Shown: positions 58,600 through 64,000 of the stretch, one piece after another
Position numbering within the stretch: position 1 is the first letter of the stretch
How the letters are laid out: the number at the start of each line of letters is the position of its first letter
Assembly: GCA_014859445.1 (NCBI GenBank)
Contig: JACUUC010000002.1
Location: 116,565-180,564 of the forward strand
DNA from: Bacterioplanes sp.
Lineage (GTDB): Bacteria > Pseudomonadota > Gammaproteobacteria > Pseudomonadales > Oceanobacteraceae
Length of the DNA: 64,000 nucleotides
Reading direction: 5' to 3'
Made by a program: the position numbers and the translations under genes
The notes under the pieces: generated by a model
The model's input: the letters and a program-made list of their open reading frames with translations, nothing else
Databases searched by the model: none
What the model was told of the DNA's origin: nothing

Positions 58600-58622
58600 A
58601 TGCGAATAATTCTTATTTGCAA
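58600..58622 (-). promoter_or_regulatory. Fur box
   Basis: GCGAATAATTCTTATTTGC is a near-perfect inverted repeat (TGCGAATAA / TTATTTGCA with one mismatch) and matches the shape of gammaproteobacterial Fur sites. It overlaps the predicted -35/-10 of the leftward hypothetical gene. The neighbour on its other side (58651-59040) ends here, so the site can serve only the leftward operon. Confidence 0.72.
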
Positions 58623-58650
58623 GTAAATTTAACGGGGGTGATGTGATTCC

Positions 58651-59040
58651 TTACTTATCCCAGACAAACGGCTTTTCTTGGCCATGAATCAACTTCATCC
58701 ACGTTGCCTCAGCCTGACTGTTATCGTCCTCTTCTTGCCAGCCACCCAAGCTGCAACGCACCTCCGTACCCAGTGCCGCATGTGCGGCTCGGGCGCAGTC
58801 TAAATCGGTCGACCACGGCGTATGGTTTTGCTTAAACCACACACTGGCCAGATTTTTCTCGGCGTTGGCGTTGAAATACACATCCATCACACCCTGCGCA
58901 TTCGGCCACTGCCAATGCTGGCGATCGCCCTTGCTGGACACCACTGTCATGCTCCCCAGATCGGCGTTCAACCACGCCAGTAACGCATCTGGATCGCCTT
59001 TCAATACATAAATTTCAAGATCAGGAAATGCTTCTGCCAC
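58651..59040 (-). CDS. Hypothetical protein
   Basis: Cytosolic protein of 129 residues, no family recognised. It begins MAEAFPDLEIYVLKGDPDAL and contains WQWPNAQGVMDVYFNANAEKN, mixed alpha/beta. Two cysteines (DLDCARAAHA, VRCSLGGWQ) are far apart. The codon usage is like that of its neighbours. It stands 10 nt downstream of the small membrane protein gene on the same strand and is likely co-transcribed. Confidence 0.65.
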   Translation of the reverse strand: MAEAFPDLEIYVLKGDPDALLAWLNADLGSMTVVSSKGDRQHWQWPNAQGVMDVYFNANAEKNLASVWFKQNHTPWSTDLDCARAAHAALGTEVRCSLGGWQEEDDNSQAEATWMKLIHGQEKPFVWDK

Positions 59041-59050
59041 ACGACAACCC

Positions 59051-59293
59051 TCAAAGAAAACGAGACAACAACAGCGCCAAATAGCCTGCCAACGCGATTA
59101 ATGCACCAATGCCACCAATGATCAAACCGAATAATACCATCAGCTCTTGCCCTAACGACGGCAACAAGCGTTGGTTGGCAAACACCACCAACCCCAAACC
59201 GAAAAAAAACAACACCGCACCAATGCTGAACAAACGCATATTGGCGCGATCGTCTTCGGCACGTTGAATAATCCACTGCTTGAACGAATTCAT
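59051..59293 (-). CDS. Small two-helix membrane protein
   Basis: Protein of 80 residues with a cationic N-terminus (MNSFKQWIIQRAEDDRANMR) and two hydrophobic helices (LFSIGAVLFFFGLGLVVFA, and VLFGLIIGGIGALIALAGYL). No family recognised; resembles small inner-membrane proteins of gammaproteobacteria. It is divergent from rluF, and the 88-bp gap should hold both promoters (a CATAAT box at about 59342 faces rluF). Confidence 0.65.
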   Translation of the reverse strand: MNSFKQWIIQRAEDDRANMRLFSIGAVLFFFGLGLVVFANQRLLPSLGQELMVLFGLIIGGIGALIALAGYLALLLSRFL

Positions 59294-59381
59294 AAGTCAC
59301 TAAACGACAAGACAACAGCCGTAAAGCATAGCAAATGTATGGCATAATCACCCCATACGATCCGCGCTAACGAGTGAATTC

Positions 59382-60341
59382 ATGTCTGCAGAACACACCG
59401 ACAATGGCATCCGCCTTAACAAATACATCAGCGATACGGGTATATGCTCGCGCCGCGAGGCCGACGACCTAATCGAACAGCGCCGCGTGAAAGTGAATGG
59501 CCGCGTTGCCGACATGGGCGTACGCGTTCAGCCCGGCGACGACGTGAGCGTAAGCGGCAAATTGCTGCGCGCCAAACCCGCGCCCGTGTACTTGGTGTAC
59601 AACAAACCCGTCGGCATTACCTGCACCACCGACCAAAGCGTGCCCGGCAACATCATCGACGCCGTTCGTTATCGCCAGCGCATCTTCCCGATAGGGCGTT
59701 TAGACAAACCCTCGGAAGGGCTTATTTTGCTCACTAACGATGGCGACATCGTCAATAAAATACTGCGCGCGGGCAACGCCCACGAAAAAGAATACGTAGT
59801 GAGTGTCGACCGCCCCTTTGACGACGCCTTTTTGCAACGCATGGCAGCTGGGGTGCCGATCTTGGGCACCCGCACACTACCGTGCACAATCAAACGCGTT
59901 AACGGCAACACCTTCAACATCATCCTGACTCAAGGATTAAACCGACAAATCCGGCGCATGACCGAATACCTCGGCTACGAAGTGACCCGCCTAAAACGCG
60001 TGCGCTTGATGAACATACGCCTAACCGGACTCAAGGTCGGACAATGGCGCGAGCTAACACGCGCCGAACTCGACGTCATCAACACCATGGTGGCCAACTC
60101 CAGCAAAACCGCCGACAAACCCGCGCGCGCCCGCAAACCCAGCCGCCCCAGCAACACCGCAGCCGCCAAACAACACGACAAAAACGCCCCCAAACACAGC
60201 GGCAAAACCCCCAGTAAAGCGAGCAACAAAACCAACCAACGCGCCAAACCCGACGCCGGCGTACGCCACACCAAGCCGAAACCAAACGGCAGCCGACCCG
60301 CACCACGCAAACCGGCAGGCGGGAAAAAAGCACGGCGGTAA
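59382..60341 (+). CDS. rluF: 23S rRNA/tRNA pseudouridine synthase RluF
   Basis: RsuA-type pseudouridine synthase of 319 residues. An S4 domain covers about 10-60 (RLNKYISDTGICSRREADDL), followed by the catalytic domain with GRLDKPSEGLILLTNDG (catalytic Asp) and QGLNRQIRRMTEYLGYEVTR. This fits RluF (U2604 of 23S rRNA and U35 of tRNA-Tyr in E. coli). The last 80 residues form a Lys/Ala/Pro-rich basic tail, somewhat longer than in E. coli. The 20 bp after it contain no clear terminator before the convergent integrase gene. Confidence 0.88.
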   Translation: MSAEHTDNGIRLNKYISDTGICSRREADDLIEQRRVKVNGRVADMGVRVQPGDDVSVSGKLLRAKPAPVYLVYNKPVGITCTTDQSVPGNIIDAVRYRQRIFPIGRLDKPSEGLILLTNDGDIVNKILRAGNAHEKEYVVSVDRPFDDAFLQRMAAGVPILGTRTLPCTIKRVNGNTFNIILTQGLNRQIRRMTEYLGYEVTRLKRVRLMNIRLTGLKVGQWRELTRAELDVINTMVANSSKTADKPARARKPSRPSNTAAAKQHDKNAPKHSGKTPSKASNKTNQRAKPDAGVRHTKPKPNGSRPAPRKPAGGKKARR

Positions 60342-60361
60342 ACGTTAGATAGCAGTACGTG

Positions 60362-61333
60362 CTAGCGAGTTTCAGCGATAAAATCGAGCGGACTTGTTGT
60401 GCCAGCGAAGTGCTGGCCTAGTACGTGAGTGTAAATTTGAGTGGTTTTAACATCAAAATGGCCCAGTAACTCTTGAACAGTACGAATATCTTGGCCGTTT
60501 CTAAGTAATTCCGTCGCAAAGCTATGTCGAAACGTATGGCATGTGATGCGTTTATGGCTCAACTCACTTTCGATAACGGCTTGTCGTAGGGCTTTGCGCG
60601 GAACGGAATCGTGTAAGTGATGGCGACAAATAGAACCCGTGATTGGGTGTCGACATAAGCTGCTTGATGGAAAAATAAACATCCAAGCAGGTTGCCGATA
60701 TGCAGAAGGATACTTTTTACCCAAAACGCCGGGCATTGATGGCCCAACACCCTGCTGATTGTCGGATTGTTGAATCGTTAACGCATTGTTTATTTCAAAT
60801 TCGATCGCTGGTCGTAGAGTTGGACTTAAAATAGTGACGCGATCTTTTGCTCCTTTTCCATCTCGAACCGTTAAAGCACTCTTCGTAAAATCAAAGTCTT
60901 TAACTCTAAGTCGTAAACATTCTGTAATTCGCAAGCCAGCACCAAATAACAAAGAGAAAATTAGTTTATCTCGGCCCGCCATTTGACCAAGAATGGCTGC
61001 GACTTCAGATGTACTTAGTACTTCCGGAAGGCGTCGCGGTCTACTGGCAAACTTAAAGTCAAGGTCGCCAAGCGGCTGTTGCAAATAGACATTGTATAAA
61101 TACGCTAATGAATTGAGTGCCACTTTTTGTGTGTTGATGGCGACCTGCCTATGCGCTGCAAGATAGCCAAGGTAAGCCATGACATGATCAGGGCCAAGCA
61201 CGCTAGGGTGTTGTCGGTTGTGGAAGTGAATAAAATTTTTAATCCAGTACAGGTATGTTTTTTCCGTTCGAAGGCTCATGCCGCGCAACCGGATTGAAGA
61301 ACGAACGTCATTTAAAAACGGACTGCTTCCCAT
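60362..61333 (-). CDS. intI: Integron integrase
   Basis: Tyrosine recombinase of 323 residues. The catalytic residues are Arg135 (GAGLRITE), His266 and Arg269 (CHTFRHSF), His292 (LLGHFD) and Tyr301 (TQIYTHV). The IntI-specific insertion is present at about 205-240 (LGKKYPSAYRQP, then FPSSSLCRHP and CRHHLHDS), separating it from XerC/D. The N-terminal SAM-like domain begins near LRTEKTYLYWIKNFI. It is transcribed away from the cassettes, as usual. Start is ATG 61333 behind GAGGTGACAGC, and a LexA box lies 23-38 bp upstream. It would recombine attC cassettes into attI. Confidence 0.95.
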   Translation of the reverse strand: MGSSPFLNDVRSSIRLRGMSLRTEKTYLYWIKNFIHFHNRQHPSVLGPDHVMAYLGYLAAHRQVAINTQKVALNSLAYLYNVYLQQPLGDLDFKFASRPRRLPEVLSTSEVAAILGQMAGRDKLIFSLLFGAGLRITECLRLRVKDFDFTKSALTVRDGKGAKDRVTILSPTLRPAIEFEINNALTIQQSDNQQGVGPSMPGVLGKKYPSAYRQPAWMFIFPSSSLCRHPITGSICRHHLHDSVPRKALRQAVIESELSHKRITCHTFRHSFATELLRNGQDIRTVQELLGHFDVKTTQIYTHVLGQHFAGTTSPLDFIAETR

Positions 61334-61355
61334 GCTGTCACCTCATTAAATTTAA

Positions 61356-61371
61356 CTGTATATATGAACAG
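61356..61371 (-). promoter_or_regulatory. LexA box in the integrase promoter
   Basis: CTGTATATATGAACAG is an exact CTGT-N8-ACAG site within the promoter region of intI. SOS induction of integron integrases through LexA is established in Vibrio cholerae and class 1 integrons. Here it should repress intI until DNA damage. Confidence 0.85.
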
Positions 61372-61411
61372 TATATTTGCAGATTCCAGAAAAACAATGC
61401 GTGTTATTGCG

Positions 61412-61447
61412 CTGGTGTTTAAACGCGCATGCACGTTTAAACACCAG
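61412..61447. repeat. 14-bp inverted repeat upstream of intI
   Basis: CTGGTGTTTAAACG (61412-61425) and CGTTTAAACACCAG (61434-61447) are perfect arms around an 8-bp centre CGCATGCA. It lies between the LexA box and the attI region, probably a protein-binding site or cruciform. Confidence 0.75.
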
Positions 61448-61551
61448 TGCCTGAAAAAACTTATTTGAAAACAATCACTTAACAAAATTGAAAAGTTGAT
61501 AATGCGCAAAGTGTAAAGAATGTAAAGGCGCACAAACGTGCATGCGCGTTT
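61421..61551. repeat. 18-bp inverted pair in the attI region
   Basis: AAACGCGCATGCACGTTT at 61421-61438 recurs as its exact reverse complement AAACGTGCATGCGCGTTT at 61534-61551. A shorter relative (GCGCGTGCGCATG) occurs near 61643-61655. Spaced accessory integrase sites are known in attI1 (DR1 and DR2); these may be analogous (inference). Confidence 0.7.
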
Positions 61552-61664
61552 TTATTCTGAGAAAAAACACAACAAAGTGGGTTTTCGCAGTGCTGACAGT
61601 GGGTTAGACTCGGGAACTAAATAAGGAGGCAGGTGTGATAGTGCGCGTGCGCATGAATAAACTG
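61450..61664 (+). other. attI region
   Basis: The first cassette begins after G61664 (CTG|TTGTTTG), because the boundary of the tandem cassette repeat is exactly there. A second canonical core GTTAGAC stands at 61603-61609, so the original crossover point could be there with a 60-bp remnant before the first cassette. The region is AT-rich and holds the repeats described. A cassette promoter is expected; the best candidate, TTGAAA-N18-TGTAAA near 61490-61520, is weak. Confidence 0.6.
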
Positions 61665-61787
61665 TTGTTTGCACGAGAAACAGCGCGATACTTCGTTAGT
61701 ATAGATGAAAATTTCAAAAACACTGTATACTTATCCAGTATAAGAATTTTCATATTTATACGAAAACAGTATTGGAAAGGAGATTGA
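61635..61787 (+). CDS. Short ORF from attI into the first cassette
   Basis: A 50-codon frame begins at GTG 61635 (or ATG 61653), 5 nt after a near-perfect Shine-Dalgarno AAGGAGG (61623-61629). Codons run GTG ATA GTG ... AAA CTG, cross the junction at a codon boundary and continue for 40 codons of cassette 1 to TGA 61785-61787. The cassette part (LFARETARYFVSIDENF...) has no start or ribosome site of its own in the second copy, where the frame is preceded by TGA. It is either a genuine attI-started peptide, as with ORF-11 in class 1 attI, or chance. Confidence 0.3.
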   Translation: MIVRVRMNKLLFARETARYFVSIDENFKNTVYLSSIRIFIFIRKQYWKGD

Positions 61788-62039
61788 CAGCGCACTACTC
61801 TCATTCAACCTAGTGAATAAGTAGCTGCCGCTGAACAATCTGTGATTAGTTACAGTGGACAGCTACTTATTCACTAGGCAGAGCGGTGAGTTGTCATCCT
61901 TTTTCTTTTCGCGCTTTTCCTCGGAAATTGCCACGATTCAATGGCTGCATGATGCAGCACATTGGTATAAATTGTGGCAATCAAACAACAAGGCACAGAA
62001 AGAGACCGCGTAAAAAGCACGCGGCTCTTTTGCTGATCG
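61665..62039 (+). mobile_element. Gene cassette 1, 375 bp, no clear gene
   Basis: The unit runs from TT after G61664 to the G of the next core (G62039). It carries a 63-bp attC at its 3' end and no plus-strand ORF with a ribosome site besides the attI-started frame. The ORF at 61886-62074 runs through the attC and across the boundary. Notable contents are a LexA-like site (61723-61738), a 19-bp perfect inverted repeat (61809-61878) and AT-rich DNA with mirrored GATGAAAATT / AATTTTCAT. The next 375 bp are identical. Confidence 0.85.
61809..61878. repeat. 19-bp perfect inverted repeat inside cassette 1
   Basis: CCTAGTGAATAAGTAGCTG (61809-61827) pairs with its exact complement at 61860-61878 around a 32-nt loop. 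The second cassette copy has the same structure at 62184-62253. No T-run follows. It could be a folded RNA, a site bound by a protein or a relic of another mobile element. Confidence 0.9.
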
Positions 62040-62045
62040 TTGTTT
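61983..62045 (+). other. attC site of cassette 1
   Basis: R'' AAACAAC (61983-61989) is complementary to R' GTTGTTT (62039-62045). The inner L arms GAAAGAGACCGCG and CGCGGCTCTTTTGC pair with extrahelical bases, giving a short 63-bp site. The cores differ from consensus GTTRRRY/RYYYAAC, but the pairing is exact because the bases after the G come from the identical next copy. Confidence 0.8.
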
Positions 62046-62414
62046 GCACGAGAAACAGCGCGATACTTCGTTAGTATAGATGAAAATTTCAAAAACACTG
62101 TATACTTATCCAGTATAAGAATTTTCATATTTATACGAAAACAGTATTGGAAAGGAGATTGACAGCGCACTACTCTCATTCAACCTAGTGAATAAGTAGC
62201 TGCCGCTGAACAATCTGTGATTAGTTACAGTGGACAGCTACTTATTCACTAGGCAGAGCGGTGAGTTGTCATCCTTTTTCTTTTCGCGCTTTTCCTCGGA
62301 AATTGCCACGATTCAATGGCTGCATGATGCAGCACATTGGTATAAATTGTGGCAATCAAACAACAAGGCACAGAAAGAGACCGCGTAAAAAGCACGCGGC
62401 TCTTTTGCTGATCG
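62040..62414 (+). mobile_element. Gene cassette 2, identical second copy of cassette 1
   Basis: All 375 bp repeat cassette 1 (offset 375). It begins after G62039 and ends with G62414. The copy lies in head-to-tail orientation, as expected from a second integration or replication slippage. With the attI start missing, the frame seen in copy 1 is not translated here. Confidence 0.9.
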
Positions 62415-62420
62415 TTAGAT
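62358..62420 (+). other. attC site of cassette 2
   Basis: Same as the attC of cassette 1 up to the G at 62414. The R' bases after it (TTAGAT) come from cassette 3, so R' is GTTAGAT and no longer fully complementary to R'' AAACAAC. Confidence 0.78.
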
Positions 62421-63136
62421 TGATCGAGTGAGCATGGAAACACCGGAAGAATACATACAGCGGACAGAAAGTGCCGTGAGGAAACTTTTCGAGGGGATCG
62501 ATGAGTACACCAGCATTCTGCGGCGTCACAGATTACCCGGATTTTCATCGGAATATGGAGATGACGCAGCGTTCCAATCAAAATATGAAGCTTGGTTGTT
62601 AGAAAACGAATCGGCCATCCAGAAGAGGTTAGAGGCCGAGCGGCAGTATTTATCCGAGACTTTTGCCCAAGGGACGCTTTGTGGAGCGCTCCTTCAAGTG
62701 GCCGCAAAGGCAATCGAGTGTTACTCAGAAAACGAGGCCATTCCAGAGGGCTGGTGTGAGTTCATCAGGCCTAATAACAAATCGGCCCGATTCTGCATTG
62801 GTAGAAAAATTAGGGGTGTTCCTCTGGGCTTGGTTATCTATGCTGCTAGAAACCAGCACACCCATTTTGAGGACTCGGAACTGCGAGAGCCTAACTGTGA
62901 AGTGTTCCGGCGATTGGCAGAAAACCATGGTCTGAAGTCGGAGGAACCGTTTGTTGATCCAGCTTTTGACTTGGCCAATAGAGGACTCGTCAGCTATGCG
63001 TCGAATTGCACAGCTCTCATGGAGTGGCGGAATTATTCGTCCTATGAAGCTGACATTCGGGCACTGCTACAATCTAACCAGTAGGTGAAGCCGACCGGTA
63101 CTACGCTGCGCTCCGTCCCGGCGGCTTACCTTGGCG
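62415..63136 (+). mobile_element. Gene cassette 3, 722 bp
   Basis: Begins TTAGAT after G62414 and ends at G63136. Its first bases are the complement of its own R'' (ATCTAAC), the self-consistency expected of a true cassette. It encodes one protein in the usual orientation. Confidence 0.88.
62434..63084 (+). CDS. Cassette-borne protein with HEPN-like motif
   Basis: Soluble protein of 216 residues, no family recognised with confidence. The N-terminal half is helical and charged (METPEEYIQRTESAVRKLFE, LEAERQYLSETFAQGTL). Near residue 135 it reads IYAARNQHTHFEDSEL, where RNQHTH fits the R-N-X3-H active-site pattern of HEPN ribonucleases and toxins. The ATG has GAG 5 nt upstream; GTG at 62428 is an alternative. 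The stop is inside the attC. No antitoxin gene is evident in the cassette. Confidence 0.65.
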   Translation: METPEEYIQRTESAVRKLFEGIDEYTSILRRHRLPGFSSEYGDDAAFQSKYEAWLLENESAIQKRLEAERQYLSETFAQGTLCGALLQVAAKAIECYSENEAIPEGWCEFIRPNNKSARFCIGRKIRGVPLGLVIYAARNQHTHFEDSELREPNCEVFRRLAENHGLKSEEPFVDPAFDLANRGLVSYASNCTALMEWRNYSSYEADIRALLQSNQ

Positions 63137-63142
63137 TTAGGC
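63072..63142 (+). other. attC site of cassette 3
   Basis: A classic 71-bp attC: R'' ATCTAAC (63072-63078), L arms GGTGAAGCCG (63084-63093) and CGGCTTACC (63122-63130) with one extrahelical base, and R' GTTAGGC (63136-63142). The centre GGTACTACGCTGCGCTCCG varies, as usual. Confidence 0.92.
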
Positions 63143-63163
63143 AGATACAAAGAGGAGAAAGTC

Positions 63164-63496
63164 GTGCCACGAGGAAGAGATGTCCGCCCCGCAAAATGGA
63201 CAAAAGTGATTGAGCTGTATGACGATGGGGATTATTCGGCGATTTGGGGGTGCTTTGAAGGGGGCAGGTCAAGAAGACTTGGGGTTCGTTGGAACGGAAA
63301 AGGTGATCATGTAGGGTATCCATCCCAAGGTGGAAATTCGTTATGGTATGCGGAGCCAAACTTTCTGGTTATTCCAATCCTCTTCAAATTGCTTGAGGTG
63401 GTTTCATCGGATAGCAATGAAGAAAAAACTACCTTTATCAATAATATTAATATTGCAATCTCAGAAGCTTGCGCTCGGCAGGGAGAAAAACAATGA
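63164..63496 (+). CDS. Cassette-borne hypothetical protein
   Basis: Protein of 110 residues from GTG 63164, which has a very good Shine-Dalgarno AGAGGAG 6 nt upstream. It begins MPRGRDVRPAKWTKVIELYD and contains FEGGRSRRLGVRWNGKGDHV and PSQGGNSLWYAEPNFLVIPI. No known family. The frame is open back to 63131 but this would begin before the cassette boundary. Its stop overlaps the next start (ATGA). Confidence 0.65.
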   Translation: MPRGRDVRPAKWTKVIELYDDGDYSAIWGCFEGGRSRRLGVRWNGKGDHVGYPSQGGNSLWYAEPNFLVIPILFKLLEVVSSDSNEEKTTFINNINIAISEACARQGEKQ

Positions 63497-63936
63497 AGTT
63501 TATGAAGCTATCCTCGATTCTAATGGTTATTTTTCTGGCTGGGTGCTCAGGATCTAAAGAGCTATCTTGTAGTGATAAAAATATTACAGATACGGTCATG
63601 TCAATTACTGTCGCAGAGCTGAGAGAGCAACTTTTTAAAATATATCTTGCTAGTGAGCTAGGTGGTCTTCCAAGAATTGCTGCAAATATGTCATACGATG
63701 AATACAGGTCTATGGAGTCGAATGACGTTCAGCGAAGAGTTGTTTCTTTGACCGAGGCAACCGTTTCTGCTTTCAGTTTAGCAAATATCAGGCTCAACTC
63801 TGTTAATGACAGAACCGGCCAAGTTTCATGTGCAGCATCTTTACGAGGGCGCAATAACGAAAGTATGAATATTCAATACACAGCCCAGAGAACTGAGGAT
63901 GGTGAGGTTTACGTCGAAGTTTTCGGGTTGAGGTAA
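63493..63936 (+). CDS. Cassette-borne lipoprotein
   Basis: Predicted lipoprotein of 147 residues. The signal peptide MKFMKLSSILMVIFLAGC ends in the lipobox LAGC. The mature part has further cysteines (LSCSDKN, VSCAASLRG) that could form a disulfide, and mixed helix and strand. No family recognised; exported lipoproteins are common in integron cassettes. ATG at 63493 lies 7 nt behind GGGAG and overlaps the previous stop, so translation is coupled. Confidence 0.7.
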   Translation: MKFMKLSSILMVIFLAGCSGSKELSCSDKNITDTVMSITVAELREQLFKIYLASELGGLPRIAANMSYDEYRSMESNDVQRRVVSLTEATVSAFSLANIRLNSVNDRTGQVSCAASLRGRNNESMNIQYTAQRTEDGEVYVEVFGLR

Positions 63937-63950
63937 GCACTTTTGCCTAA

Positions 63951-64000
63951 GGAAGGTCTGAATAACTGCCAGTTTTCACCAGCATCGGCATAAGCCCGCA
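63951..64000. mobile_element. Terminal end of an IS5-family insertion sequence (partial)
   Basis: After CTAA (63947-63950) the sequence reads GGAAGGTCTGAATAACTGCC, close to the IS5-family terminal repeat type GGAAGGTGCGAA. IS5 members insert into and duplicate a CTAA/TTAG tetranucleotide, which the attC core GCCTAAC supplies. The element continues beyond the window, so the transposase and other end are not seen. Confidence 0.6.

Larger units (their letters stand above)
63137..63950 (+). mobile_element. Gene cassette 4, two genes, attC interrupted
   Basis: Starts TTAGGC after G63136. It holds two co-directional ORFs with a 4-bp overlap. Its own attC should begin with R'' GCCTAAC; the sequence reads TTTTGCCTAA at 63941-63950 and then switches to an IS5-like end, so the insertion cut R'' after GCCTAA. 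Confidence 0.75.

Noticed and set aside
60344..60350. GTTAGAT core-like sequence between rluF and intI
   Set aside because: No complementary R'' or L arms near it, and it lies on the wrong side of the integrase for an array.
61886..62074. 62-codon plus-strand ORF in cassette 1
   Set aside because: It runs through the attC and over the cassette boundary, has no ribosome site and no protein-like composition.
61874..62179. Minus-strand ORFs in the duplicated cassettes (66 and 101 codons)
   Set aside because: They run against the usual cassette direction, span the attC and junction in one case, and differ in their C-termini only because of what lies beside the copy. A short gene starting at the inner ATG cannot be excluded.
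62249..62713. 154-codon minus-strand ORF across cassettes 2 and 3
   Set aside because: Crosses a recombination junction and lies antisense to the better-supported cassette 3 gene.

Overview
The window looks like the chromosome of a marine gammaproteobacterium. The rpoC, str, S10, spc and alpha ribosomal blocks run in the canonical gammaproteobacterial order. The accessory genes (CpxRA-like pair, TRAP transporter, class I lipase with foldase, TesA/YbbA/YbbP, RluF) fit the same group. A 407-residue EF-Tu with an extra acidic insertion suggests an Oceanospirillales-like lineage. That last step is inference from sequence memory; no search was run.

Layout. 1-22.3 kb: 5'-truncated rpoC, then rpsL-rpsG-fusA-tuf, the S10 operon (rpsJ to rpsQ), the spc operon (rplN to rpmJ) and the alpha operon (rpsM to rplQ), all on the + strand. 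The 3' UTR of tuf carries three hairpins with GGA in the loop before a terminator and may be a CsrA/RsmA-binding RNA. 22.4-27.1 kb: an MHYT/PAS hybrid histidine kinase and an HD-GYP response regulator, probably a c-di-GMP signalling pair. 27.1-34.5 kb (- strand): a TRAP transporter operon (TatT-type lipoprotein, DctP, DctQ, DctM) behind a large PilZ-DUF1631-GGDEF-EAL protein whose catalytic motifs are degenerate. 34.8-43.0 kb: DUF3365 haem protein, OsmC protein, a DksA/TraR-like zinc-finger protein with a perfect 114-bp internal duplication, a CBS protein, a ComFB-like protein, a CpxRA-like system, a nitronate monooxygenase-like enzyme, and a lipase with its foldase.

43.2-52.6 kb holds five genes of the circularly permuted ATP-grasp / alpha-E / transglutaminase type. 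One set is split over three genes and the other is a fused pair. It looks like a peptide-ligating and peptide-cleaving or crosslinking pathway whose product I cannot name. 52.7-60.3 kb: tesA divergent from ybbA-ybbP, a CobW-family GTPase, a two-gene operon behind a good Fur box, small hypotheticals and rluF.

60.4-64.0 kb is the start of an integron: an IntI integrase on the - strand with a LexA box in its promoter, an attI region rich in inverted repeats, then a cassette array. The first two cassettes are identical 375-bp tandem copies without a convincing gene. The third encodes an unknown protein with an HEPN-like motif. The fourth encodes an unknown protein and a lipoprotein, and its attC is interrupted at a CTAA target by what looks like the end of an IS5-family element, which runs off the window. 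No rRNA, tRNA or CRISPR array was seen.
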